From JBFIHF01 sp964411125 (GTDB lineage: Bacteria > Myxococcota_A > Bradymonadia > Bradymonadales > Bradymonadaceae), in the NCBI GenBank assembly GCA_964411125.1, contig CAYPJU010000061.1, positions 1 through 39,754 on the forward strand: a DNA stretch of 39,754 bases, given 5' to 3'. The notes beneath the pieces are model-generated. The model had not been told where the DNA came from and ran no database searches. It worked only from the letters and a program-made list of their open reading frames with translations. The translations under genes were made by a program, and so were the position numbers. Below, piece by piece: positions 1 through 7,443 of the stretch (positions are counted from its first letter, which is position 1; the number at the start of each line of letters is the position of its first letter).

Positions 1-150
1 CGAGAGGGTTCGTTCGGCCGAATCGAAACGTCGCGCTGCGCAACGGTATTTCAGCCCACACCCCCCGAGTCGAACCCGTAGCCGTCCGAAACGGCGAGCG
101 GTGGTCGGGTGGCGTTCGGCAGCGCGAGAAAAAGAATTCGGGGGGGTAAA
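1..150. other. non-coding stretch at window start
   Basis: I see no convincing gene here. The segment GGGTTCG at 6-12 is complementary to CGAACCC at 73-79, and a small perfect palindrome TTCGGCCGAA lies at 13-22, so the DNA could form a long-range stem. It may be the end of a structured RNA or of a gene beginning before the window. No cloverleaf can be drawn around the tRNA-like GAGTCGAACCC. Confidence 0.3.
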
Positions 151-350
151 ACCTCGCAAGTCCGCATGGCGCGATCACCTGAGGGAGACCGCCCACAAAC
201 CTTCAAGTGGAGTGTTGGTTTAGCGGCTTGCGGACCGGATCTGCGTACGGTATCCCCGTGATGCCTCGGGCAGGATGCCCGGACCTTTTACGGTACGGGC
301 ATGGATGCCCGGCCTTTTCCCTTCTTCTTTCTAGAGATAGGGCGTCCGGC
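151..350 (+). ncRNA. candidate structured leader RNA upstream of purE
   Basis: The sequence folds by eye into a compact multi-helix element. CGCAAG-U-CCGC at 155-165 pairs with GCGG-CTTGCG at 223-232, giving ten pairs and one bulged U. Inside that stem, GGCG at 168-171 pairs with CGCC at 190-193, and AAACC at 197-201 pairs with GGTTT at 217-221, forming a three-way junction. Further hairpins ACCG/CGGT and GGTATC/GATGCC follow before the terminator-like pair at 267-318. It lies on the same strand as purE and ends just before it, so a cis-regulatory leader or a small RNA cotranscribed with purE are both possible. It does not match the purine, ZTP (pfl) or PRPP riboswitch consensus as I remember them. 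6S RNA is known next to purK in cyanobacteria, but I could not align this element to 6S. The family is unknown. Confidence 0.35.
267..320 (+). terminator. tandem terminator-like hairpins with identical stems
   Basis: CGGGCA at 267-272 pairs with TGCCCG at 276-281 around a three-base loop and is followed by GACCTTTT. CGGGCA at 296-301 pairs with TGCCCG at 306-311 around a four-base loop and is followed by GCCTTTTCCC. The two units are near-duplicates. Short GC stems plus T-runs look like weak intrinsic terminators or attenuators between the leader element and purE. Confidence 0.45.
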
Positions 351-881
351 ATGAGCTCTTTCGATTTCAGTAATTCCGAAGTGGTGGGAGGGGAGCGCGC
401 CCTCGTCGGCATCATCATGGGGTCCGGTTCGGACTGGCCCACGATGAAGCGGACGACGGACACGCTCGAGGCCCTCGGCGTTCCGTACGAGCGTCACGTG
501 ATCTCGGCGCATCGAACGCCGGCGCGATGCGCCGCGTACGCCGAGACGGCGCAGGATCGCGGGCTGCAGGTCATCATCGCGGCGGCCGGGCTCGCGGCGC
601 ATCTTCCGGGCGTGGTGGCTGCGAGCACGAACCTGCCGGTCATCGGCGTCCCGATGTCGACCTCGATGATGGGGGGGCTCGATTCCCTCCTCTCGATGGT
701 TCAGATGCCGAAGGGAATCCCCGTCGCGACCGTCGCGGTCGGTAGTCACGGGGCGGTGAACGCCGCGGTGATGGCCGCGCGCATTCTGTCGCTCTCGAAC
801 GACGAGATTCGGGGCAACCTTCGGGCATGGGTCGACAAGATGACCGTCGACGCCTCGTCGGTCACGCCCTGGGACGAGTGA
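351..881 (+). CDS. purE: N5-carboxyaminoimidazole ribonucleotide mutase PurE (class I)
   Basis: A 176-residue protein matching class I PurE, which converts N5-CAIR to CAIR in de novo purine synthesis in the cytoplasm. Visible signatures are the GSGSDWP nucleotide-binding loop (residues 24-30), the SAHRTP motif with the conserved His54, a glycine/alanine-rich segment ending in HLPG, and PVIGVP followed by a GGLDSLLSMVQMP-type loop. Length fits the family (about 160-180). The open frame extends upstream to 207, but that part crosses the hairpins and has no PurE character; ATG 351 follows a GATAGGG ribosome-site-like sequence. The usual partner purK is not adjacent on the visible side, and ilvA follows after a short gap. 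Another purine gene, purN, lies at 27488. Control by the preceding leader is inferred. Confidence 0.93.
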   Translation: MSSFDFSNSEVVGGERALVGIIMGSGSDWPTMKRTTDTLEALGVPYERHVISAHRTPARCAAYAETAQDRGLQVIIAAAGLAAHLPGVVAASTNLPVIGVPMSTSMMGGLDSLLSMVQMPKGIPVATVAVGSHGAVNAAVMAARILSLSNDEIRGNLRAWVDKMTVDASSVTPWDE

Positions 882-945
882 TCGTCGTTCGTTCGTTCGC
901 GCCGATCCGGTGACGCATCGCCTCGCAATGGGAGACGATCCCGCG

Positions 946-951
946 TACGAT
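946..951 (+). promoter_or_regulatory. -10-like hexamer TACGAT, leaderless-type, for ilvA
   Basis: TACGAT ends exactly 6 bases before the GTG at 958. No Shine-Dalgarno sequence is visible. This spacing puts a transcript start at or next to the start codon, as in leaderless mRNAs. No clear -35 element is seen. Confidence 0.35.
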
Positions 952-957
952 CGTTCC

Positions 958-2169
958 GTGGTCACCCTCGAAGACATCCAGCAAGCTCGCCGACGCATCG
1001 CCGAGCACCTCTATCTGACGCCCTGTCGGAAGAGCACGTTCCTGTCGAACGAGACGGGGGCGGAGGTCTACCTCAAGCTCGACAACCTGCAGATGACGGG
1101 GTCGTTCAAGGAGCGTGGCGCCTGCAACAAGCTGATGCTGCTGACGGACGACGAGAGGGCCCAGGGGGTGATCGCGGCGAGCGCCGGGAACCACGCGCAG
1201 GCAGTCGCGTACCATGGAGCGCGGCTCGGCATCTCCACGAAGATCGTGATGCCGGAGGGAACTCCGCTCATCAAGGTTCAGCGAACGGAGAAGTTCGGCG
1301 GCGAGGTCCTGTTGTTCGGGACGAACTACGACGAGGCGGCGGAGAAGGCGCAGGAGCTTCAGGCCGAAGAGGGGCGCACGTTCGTTCATCCCTTCGACGA
1401 CCCGGACATCATCGCGGGGCAGGGGACGGTGGGGCTCGAGATTCTGGAGCAGGTGGAAGGAGTCGACACAGTCCTCGTGGCGATCGGCGGGGGTGGGCTC
1501 GCATCCGGCCTGTCGGTCGCGATCAAGGAGTCGAGGTCCGACGTCACGGTGCTCGGTGTGGAGCCCGAAGTCTTGCCTTCGATGAAGACCGCAGTGCAGC
1601 GGGGCCGCGTCACCGAGGTCAAGAGCGCGCAGACGCTCGCCGACGGGATCGCGGTGCGGCAGGTCGCGCAGCGGACGCTCGAGCACGTCCGCAAATACGT
1701 CGACGACATCGTCACGGTCTCCGAACGCGAGATCGCCAACGCGGTGCTGCTGTTGTTGGAGCAAGAAAAGACCCTCGCCGAAGGGGCAGGCGCAGCGCCG
1801 CTCGCCCCGCTCCTGTCGGGCAAGCTCGACCTGGAAGGCCAGCGGGTCTGCGTGCTCGTGTGCGGGGGCAACATCGACGTGAACGTGATCTCGCGGATCA
1901 TCGACAAGGGCCTCGCTGCGGCGGGGCGGTTGCATCGAATCGACCTCCGCCTCAAGGACACGCCGGGGGAGCTGGCGGCGGTGCTGAAGCTGGTCGGAGA
2001 TCTGCGGGGCAACGTCCTGGAGGTCTTCCATAACCGGGTCTTCACGTCGGGGGACACCTTCGGGTCGACGAACGTGGAGCTCAAACTCGAGACGCGGGGG
2101 TTCGAACACATCGAACAGATTCGCTCGTCGCTCTCCGACAACGGTTTCGAGGTCATCGAGCGCCTATGA
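958..2169 (+). CDS. ilvA: threonine ammonia-lyase (threonine dehydratase) with C-terminal ACT domain
   Basis: A PLP enzyme that deaminates threonine to 2-oxobutanoate, the first step of isoleucine synthesis or threonine catabolism. The PLP lysine is in TGSFKERG (Lys51), the SAGNHAQ loop is at 75-81 and the phosphate-binding GGGGL at 177-181. A single ACT-type regulatory domain occupies about 326-403. This is the roughly 400-residue, one-ACT form rather than the long E. coli IlvA with two ACT-like repeats, so allosteric control by an amino acid is likely but the ligand is not readable. The start is uncertain: family members begin close to VTLEDI, which favours GTG 958, while GTG 910 and ATG 928 are in-frame alternatives without better ribosome sites. 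The stop overlaps the next start (ATGA at 2166-2169), so the lipoprotein gene is translationally coupled. Confidence 0.9.
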   Translation: MVTLEDIQQARRRIAEHLYLTPCRKSTFLSNETGAEVYLKLDNLQMTGSFKERGACNKLMLLTDDERAQGVIAASAGNHAQAVAYHGARLGISTKIVMPEGTPLIKVQRTEKFGGEVLLFGTNYDEAAEKAQELQAEEGRTFVHPFDDPDIIAGQGTVGLEILEQVEGVDTVLVAIGGGGLASGLSVAIKESRSDVTVLGVEPEVLPSMKTAVQRGRVTEVKSAQTLADGIAVRQVAQRTLEHVRKYVDDIVTVSEREIANAVLLLLEQEKTLAEGAGAAPLAPLLSGKLDLEGQRVCVLVCGGNIDVNVISRIIDKGLAAAGRLHRIDLRLKDTPGELAAVLKLVGDLRGNVLEVFHNRVFTSGDTFGSTNVELKLETRGFEHIEQIRSSLSDNGFEVIERL

Positions 2170-3788
2170 ATTCGTTCTCCGTCCGTCTCGTCTGTCTCGC
2201 GTCCGTGGTGGCGATGTCCGCCTGTGGGGGGAAGAAGAAGCGGAACAATGCCGAGCCCGATTCGGGGCCTGTGACGATCGACACAGGTAACAACGGGACG
2301 GACAACAACGGCACGAACAACCCGCCCGACATGGGCAACAACGGGGGGATGACCAACAACGGCGTCGACCCCGACGACCCCTTCGCGGGCGTGGCGCCGA
2401 TGACGGTGGTGAAGGAAGGGACGACGGGGCTGCTGCTGCACGGCACGGTACTGACGCCGTTCGGGTTCAGCGAAGGGGCGCACGTTCTGGTGCTGAGACG
2501 CGACATCGTCTGCGTGGGGGTCTGCACCGACGATCCGGCTGCGAAGGACGCGACCTGGGTCGCGACGGGGGGGATCATCTCTCCGGGGCTCATCGATTCT
2601 CACAATCACGTGACGTACAACTTCCTGCCCGAGTGGAAGCCGCCCGGGGGCCAGCTCTTCGAGAATCGCTACCAGTGGTCGGACGATCCGAGCTACGAGG
2701 CGCACATCGAACCGTTCGCCGCGCACCGATCGTCGGGGAGCCACTTCTGTCCGGCCGCGCGCTGGGGAGAGCTTCGGTCTCTCGTCCACGGCACGACGAC
2801 GATCATGGGGCAGTCGCAGCTTCAGAACTGCATCAAGGGAGGGGCGCGAAACGCGGACCACGAGCATCGCCTGAAGCACGATCACATGCGGACGACGATC
2901 TCTTCGCCGCGAGACGTGACCGACGAGCAAGCCGAGAATTTCCTCGACAGCATCTACCAGGAGGACGAGCCGACGGAGCGAATCGCGGTCCACATGGCGG
3001 AGGGGTACGCGGAGAACAATGTCCTCCTGGAGTTCGGCTCGTGGGCGGGGCGCGACGAGCGCGACAACCGACACCGCGGTATCTCGCTGCTCGTCGAGGG
3101 GACCTCGCTGTTGATCCACGGGGTGGGGCTGACGTCGAGCGAGCTCGACGAGGTCGCGGCGACGAACTCCAAGATGGTGTGGTCTCCGTCGAGCAACATC
3201 GCGCTCTACGGCCGCACGGCGGACATCGCCGGTATTCTCGACCGGGGCATCACGGTGGGGCTCGGCCCCGATTGGACGGTGTCGGGCGAGGACGACATGC
3301 TGGCCGAGCTGCGGTTCGCCCGGGCGTGGGCCGTGCAAAACGGCGTCGCCGAGCTTACCCACGAGCGGCTCTGGCGGATGGCGACCGAAGAGGGCGCGGT
3401 GGTGGTGGGCCTCGACGGATACGTCGGCAAGATCGAGGTCGGTTATCGCGCCGACCTGGCGGTCTTCTCGAAACTGCGGCCGGATCCCTACGAATCAGTG
3501 GCGGCGAACGGGGGGGCGGACGTCCAGCTCGTAATGGTCGACGGCGAGGCGTACTACGGTCCCGCGGCGCTCGAGGACACGCTAGCCCGCGGTTCGGAGT
3601 GCGAACCGTTCGATGCGTGCGGCGTCCCGAAGTTCATCTGCGCGGCGAACTGGGACACGTCGGGAGCGTTCGGGGACTATCAGGAGCTACGGCAAGACCT
3701 GATCGACATCCTAGAAGGGAACGGCTATCCGCCCGAAGAGCAGTACGGGCGCGGCGACGAGCTTCTACCGCTCATCAATTGTCCTTGA
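2166..3788 (+). CDS. amidohydrolase-superfamily lipoprotein
   Basis: A 540-residue exported protein. The N-terminus is a lipoprotein signal peptide with lipobox MSAC (Cys20), followed by a low-complexity Asn/Gly/Thr/Asp linker to about residue 70. The rest is an amidohydrolase TIM barrel: the metal-binding HNH motif in GLIDSHNHV (146-148), His276 in VHMAEG, His318 in LIHGVGL and the catalytic Asp369 in GLGPDWT. C-terminal GKIEVGYRADLAVF is the usual closing beta-sandwich segment. The closest families by motif are imidazolonepropionase and chlorohydrolase/deaminase (SsnA, MtaD-like) enzymes. The substrate cannot be read. A surface-anchored member is unusual because most relatives are cytoplasmic. 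It is coupled to ilvA by an ATGA overlap and its 3' end overlaps the converging gene by 14 bases. Confidence 0.82.
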   Translation: MNSFSVRLVCLASVVAMSACGGKKKRNNAEPDSGPVTIDTGNNGTDNNGTNNPPDMGNNGGMTNNGVDPDDPFAGVAPMTVVKEGTTGLLLHGTVLTPFGFSEGAHVLVLRRDIVCVGVCTDDPAAKDATWVATGGIISPGLIDSHNHVTYNFLPEWKPPGGQLFENRYQWSDDPSYEAHIEPFAAHRSSGSHFCPAARWGELRSLVHGTTTIMGQSQLQNCIKGGARNADHEHRLKHDHMRTTISSPRDVTDEQAENFLDSIYQEDEPTERIAVHMAEGYAENNVLLEFGSWAGRDERDNRHRGISLLVEGTSLLIHGVGLTSSELDEVAATNSKMVWSPSSNIALYGRTADIAGILDRGITVGLGPDWTVSGEDDMLAELRFARAWAVQNGVAELTHERLWRMATEEGAVVVGLDGYVGKIEVGYRADLAVFSKLRPDPYESVAANGGADVQLVMVDGEAYYGPAALEDTLARGSECEPFDACGVPKFICAANWDTSGAFGDYQELRQDLIDILEGNGYPPEEQYGRGDELLPLINCP

Positions 3789-4638
3789 ACCTGCGTCGCC
3801 AGCCGGCGAGCAGAAGTCCAACGAGCGCGACGAAGGACATGTCGGCGCCGGCGTCGGGCGTGGTCACGTCGAGGCTGCCAGCACAGCCGCGTACGCCGTC
3901 GTCTTCGGGCGGGGGAGCATCGAAGTAGGGGCCGTAGCCCCCGCCTCCGCCCCCCGTGTTGCCGCCTCCTCCGGAGCCGCCGCCGCCCGTCATGTCGACG
4001 CTCGGCGTTCCGAGGTCACCGTTCTGGGGGCCGAGGTCGGCTTCGTCGCCGCCCGAATCGGGCGTCGAGCCTGCGTCGGCGGCGCCCGGGCCGGCATCCC
4101 CCGCATTTCCCATGTCACCGGGGCCCATCCCCACGCACATCGAAACGTCGAACGTGCAGTCGGCCGCGCAGGCGAGTGTCCCCGAAGCGTACCCGAGCGA
4201 CTGGCAGGTCTGGTCGTCGAGGTCCGTCCCGTCGCACTCGTCGTCGGGATGGACGGCGTTGGTGCCACACGGGACGGACTGATCGTCGCTCGGATCGGAG
4301 GGGCGCCGTAGCGAAGGGTCGGCGTCGCCGATCCGCCAGGTGCCGTCGGGATCGCCGACCTCGTATCCGTTGCTGAAGCCGTCGCCATCGGCGTCCTGGT
4401 CGAACAACTCCTCCCAGACGACCTCCTGGGTTTCGATAGCGCCGACCCCGCTCAGTCCCATCATCTCGATCTGGAGGCCGAATGGATTTCGCGGCGACCC
4501 TCCCCCGTCGGTGTGGCAGAGGTTGCAGTCGAACTTCCCGCCGTTCGGGACCTGCTCGGAACGCTCTTCGCGTGCATCGGCCGGACCACCCGAGGCGAGG
4601 GTGGCCGAGAACGCCAGAATCGTGAGTTCTCGTCGCAT
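3775..4638 (-). CDS. secreted CxxCH / thrombospondin-3-like protein with MYXO-CTERM-like tail
   Basis: A 287-residue protein with a signal peptide (about 1-22). A CNLCH motif at 38-42 sits in a context (PNGGKFDCNLCHTDGGG...NPFG) that I recall from myxobacterial secreted proteins; CxxCH would allow covalent heme c, though heme loading is not shown. An Asp-rich calcium-type repeat, DADGDGFSNGYE, starts at about 82. The second half is Gly/Asp/Pro-rich linker. The C-terminus has Gly-Cys (Cys252), a hydrophobic segment (about 266-279) and a WRRR cluster, the pattern of MYXO-CTERM sorting tails processed by a rhombosortase/myxosortase-like enzyme. ATG 4638 is chosen because it begins the signal peptide; the frame is open to 4743. 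Function is unknown; a surface-anchored electron-transfer or structural role is a guess. Confidence 0.72.
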   Translation of the reverse strand: MRRELTILAFSATLASGGPADAREERSEQVPNGGKFDCNLCHTDGGGSPRNPFGLQIEMMGLSGVGAIETQEVVWEELFDQDADGDGFSNGYEVGDPDGTWRIGDADPSLRRPSDPSDDQSVPCGTNAVHPDDECDGTDLDDQTCQSLGYASGTLACAADCTFDVSMCVGMGPGDMGNAGDAGPGAADAGSTPDSGGDEADLGPQNGDLGTPSVDMTGGGGSGGGGNTGGGGGGYGPYFDAPPPEDDGVRGCAGSLDVTTPDAGADMSFVALVGLLLAGWRRRFKDN

Positions 4639-4645
4639 CTGCGCC

Positions 4646-4651
4646 ACTATA
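4646..4651 (-). promoter_or_regulatory. -10-like hexamer TATAGT, leaderless-type, for the MYXO-CTERM gene
   Basis: On the minus strand TATAGT is followed by 7 bases and then the ATG at 4638. No ribosome site is visible. The placement fits leaderless transcription. Confidence 0.4.
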
Positions 4652-4821
4652 GCGAGTCGTTTCCTTCTAGTCTCCCATTCACCGGAGCTCTGCGCGCTGC
4701 GCACTGCACCACCAGCGTGGCGCGGCGCTCCGTCTCCGCGCATCCGTGGTTCCGCTTCCGTTGCAACGACGAGAACCCGAAAGTACCTTCGAGGGGAATC
4801 ACTTCACACCAAGGGTACAAC

Positions 4822-7443
4822 GTGGCCGAACACGTCGTCGGCAAATACGAGATCGGTAGTCTGATCGGGAAGGGGGTGTTCGGGCGGGTCTTTCGCGCCC
4901 AGCACCGAGATCTCGGCAGAACGTTCGCGATCAAGTTCCTGCAGTTGGACGAGAACGAGCGGGAGGACGCCGAGTCGAACGTCCGCGCGCGCTTTCGTCG
5001 CGAGGCGAAGATTCTCGGCCAGCTCGATCACCCGAACACGGTCCAGGTGGTCGACTTCGGGGAGTATCAGGGGCGTCCGTATCTCGTGATGGAGTACCTG
5101 GAGGGGAGGTCGCTCAGAGAGGTGCTTCGAGAGGAGGGAGCGCTCGACGAGCCGCGCATCCACGCACTGACGCTGCAGCTCCTCGGTTCGGTGGCGCAGG
5201 CTCATTCGCGGGGTCTCGTTCATCGGGATCTCAAACCGACCAACATCATGGTCGTGCGTGACCCGCAGGGTGGGGAGATGGTGAAGGTGCTCGACTTCGG
5301 CGTCGCGACGGCGTTTCGCGACGACGGAGTCGGCGTGTCAAATCTGTCGATCACGGCGAAGGGTTCCTTCGTGGGGACCCCGCAGTATGCGGCTCCCGAG
5401 CAGTTCAAGGGGACGTCGAACGCAGCCTCGGACGTCTACTCCATCGGGTTGTTGATGTGGGAGTTGGCGACCGGCCGTCAGGCGGTCACGGGAGGGCTCG
5501 GCGAGGCGATTCAGGCGCACACGTCACCGAAACGGTGGACGCTGCCTGCGGGGGTGGAACTGTCTGCCGGGATGCGGACGATCATCGAGACGGCGTTGGA
5601 GCGTGATCCCGCCCGTCGTTACCCCGACGCGGGGAAGATGAAGGCCGCGATGGAGAAGCTGAAGGTGAGGACGCGCGTCACCGGGACGAGTGTTCCTGCC
5701 ACGCAGGTGGGCCATGCGGGACTCTTCGCTGGCAAGTACGAGATGGGCGGCGTCATCGGCTCCGGCGGTTTCAGCCGTGTCTACAAGGCGATGCACGTCG
5801 AGATGGCGCGTTCGGTGGCGGTGAAGGTGCTCGACCTCGAAGGGGCCGTGGCATCGACGGGAGCGACGACCGCCGAAGACCTTCGAAGTCGGTTCGGGCG
5901 AGAAGCACGGCTCGTCGCCCGGCTGCAACATCCGAACACGATCACGGTCCACGACTTCGGGGTCGACGGCGGTAGCTGGTACATCGTGATGGAATTCGTC
6001 GAGGGCCGGGACCTGCAGCGGGCGGTGGATGCGGAGGGGAAGTTCGAGCCGCGCCGTGCCGCGAAGATCACGCGCGACATCGCGCGCAGCCTCAGCGAAG
6101 CCCACCACCTCGGCATTCTCCACCGCGACATGAAGCCGGGGAACGTCATGCTGACGAAAGATTTCGAAGGCAACGAGGTGGCGAAGGTTCTCGACTTCGG
6201 TATCGCAGTCGGCCAGGACGTCCACGCGACGGGTCAACCCGACATTCGACCGATGCAGGCGACCCGAATGGGGCAGTTCGTCGGGACCCCGCAGTATGCG
6301 GCCCCCGAGCAGTACCTCGGCGAGTCGCTCACCCCGGCGGCGGACCTCTACTCGCTCGGGCTCGTCTTGTGGGAGATGCTCGTCGGACGCCCGGCGGTCG
6401 ACAGCGCGGCCTTCGGTCAGTGTCTGTCGCTGCATCTGTCGAAGACCCCGTGGACTCTCCCCGACGACGTGCGCGTCCCCCCGGGGCTGCAGCGGATCCT
6501 CAACGGGTTGCTCGCAAAGAACCCCGACGAGCGCTACGGCTCGGCGTCCGAAGTCGCACAGGACCTCGACGACTGGCTGTCGAGCGGGAAAGAGGACTTT
6601 CGCCCGTCGGCGAGCACGATTCGCAGTTGGGACCCCGCGATCGACTACGCCCAGGAGCAGATCGACTTCCGAAACTACATCGACGATCTCGCCGTCCTCG
6701 ATCCAAACCTGGACGAGGATTCGTTGCCGGAGCTGCTCCGGCCGACGAAGGCGCCCGACACGTCCGAGCGAAGGGCGACGGAGCCACCTGCCCCGAAGCG
6801 TCCGAAGCGCTCGAAGGCAGAGCCGTTGGAGCTCGACTACGCCGCGGCGGGGATCGACCGCTCCGAGCGGCGTGACCGGGCGCCGGTGCGTTCGGCCGAC
6901 GTCCATGTGGGGGGCCGGGAGCGGCCGTTTCCAGTGAAGCCGGTGGTGATCGCCGCGGTGGTTCTCGTCGTCGGCGCCGTCGGGTTCTCGCTGCTGCCCG
7001 ATGGGGAGCCGGAGGACGTCGTGAGCGCAGACGAGTTGATGAAGACCGAGACGATGCATCTGCAGCTCGACGAGCCGAAGGAGCGGGCGCCCGAGCCGAC
7101 GAATCGGTTCACCTCCGCAGGTATCCTGGAAGCGATGCGGGCCAAGGGATGGAGCGCGCGCAAGATGGGGGCCTCGAACGCCCTCTCGAACGTCAGCGAA
7201 GCCGGATATCGAATGACGGGAAACGGGGACGAGTTCGAGATGCGAATCCTCACCACGAAGAGCAATGCGATCGCCGCCCAGATGGCCGACGAGACGCGCG
7301 CTCCGATCCGCGCGGTCCGGTTCGACAACAAGGTGGTGCGGATCTTCCCGCCCACGAAGGGGGAGCCGACCCTGCCCGGAGACGTGGTCTCCTGGTTGCA
7401 GACCTACCGCTCCACCGTCCTCGACGAGGTAGACCGACGATGA
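4822..7443 (+). CDS. transmembrane Ser/Thr protein kinase with two tandem kinase domains
   Basis: An 873-residue Hanks-type kinase with two complete catalytic domains. Domain 1 (about 9-285) has the glycine loop IGKGVFGRVF, Lys38 in AIK, HRDLKPTN with Asp136 and DFG at 158-160. Domain 2 (about 306-590) has IGSGGFSRVY, Lys335 in AVK, HRDMKPGN with Asp436 and DFG at 458-460. Both carry GTPQYAAPEQ. The HRD and DFG motifs are exactly 300 residues apart in the two halves, so an internal duplication is likely. A basic/acidic linker, one membrane helix (about 698-717) and a C-terminal exported domain of about 150 residues follow, possibly a sensor. GTG 4822 is preferred because AAGGGT precedes it and similarity starts there; the frame is open back to 4513 without kinase features. 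The stop overlaps the next start (ATGA). Confidence 0.88.
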   Translation: MAEHVVGKYEIGSLIGKGVFGRVFRAQHRDLGRTFAIKFLQLDENEREDAESNVRARFRREAKILGQLDHPNTVQVVDFGEYQGRPYLVMEYLEGRSLREVLREEGALDEPRIHALTLQLLGSVAQAHSRGLVHRDLKPTNIMVVRDPQGGEMVKVLDFGVATAFRDDGVGVSNLSITAKGSFVGTPQYAAPEQFKGTSNAASDVYSIGLLMWELATGRQAVTGGLGEAIQAHTSPKRWTLPAGVELSAGMRTIIETALERDPARRYPDAGKMKAAMEKLKVRTRVTGTSVPATQVGHAGLFAGKYEMGGVIGSGGFSRVYKAMHVEMARSVAVKVLDLEGAVASTGATTAEDLRSRFGREARLVARLQHPNTITVHDFGVDGGSWYIVMEFVEGRDLQRAVDAEGKFEPRRAAKITRDIARSLSEAHHLGILHRDMKPGNVMLTKDFEGNEVAKVLDFGIAVGQDVHATGQPDIRPMQATRMGQFVGTPQYAAPEQYLGESLTPAADLYSLGLVLWEMLVGRPAVDSAAFGQCLSLHLSKTPWTLPDDVRVPPGLQRILNGLLAKNPDERYGSASEVAQDLDDWLSSGKEDFRPSASTIRSWDPAIDYAQEQIDFRNYIDDLAVLDPNLDEDSLPELLRPTKAPDTSERRATEPPAPKRPKRSKAEPLELDYAAAGIDRSERRDRAPVRSADVHVGGRERPFPVKPVVIAAVVLVVGAVGFSLLPDGEPEDVVSADELMKTETMHLQLDEPKERAPEPTNRFTSAGILEAMRAKGWSARKMGASNALSNVSEAGYRMTGNGDEFEMRILTTKSNAIAAQMADETRAPIRAVRFDNKVVRIFPPTKGEPTLPGDVVSWLQTYRSTVLDEVDRR

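Noticed and set aside
64..82. tRNA-like T-arm (complement of GAGTCGAACCC)
   Set aside because: No acceptor stem, anticodon arm or 3' end can be arranged around it.
151..311. 6S RNA or ZTP riboswitch as identity of the purE leader
   Set aside because: Conserved bubble or core sequences of these families could not be aligned by eye; left as an unassigned structured RNA.
1386..3362. Minus-strand open frame of 658 codons opposite ilvA and the amidohydrolase lipoprotein
   Set aside because: Composition shadow of two well-supported plus-strand genes.
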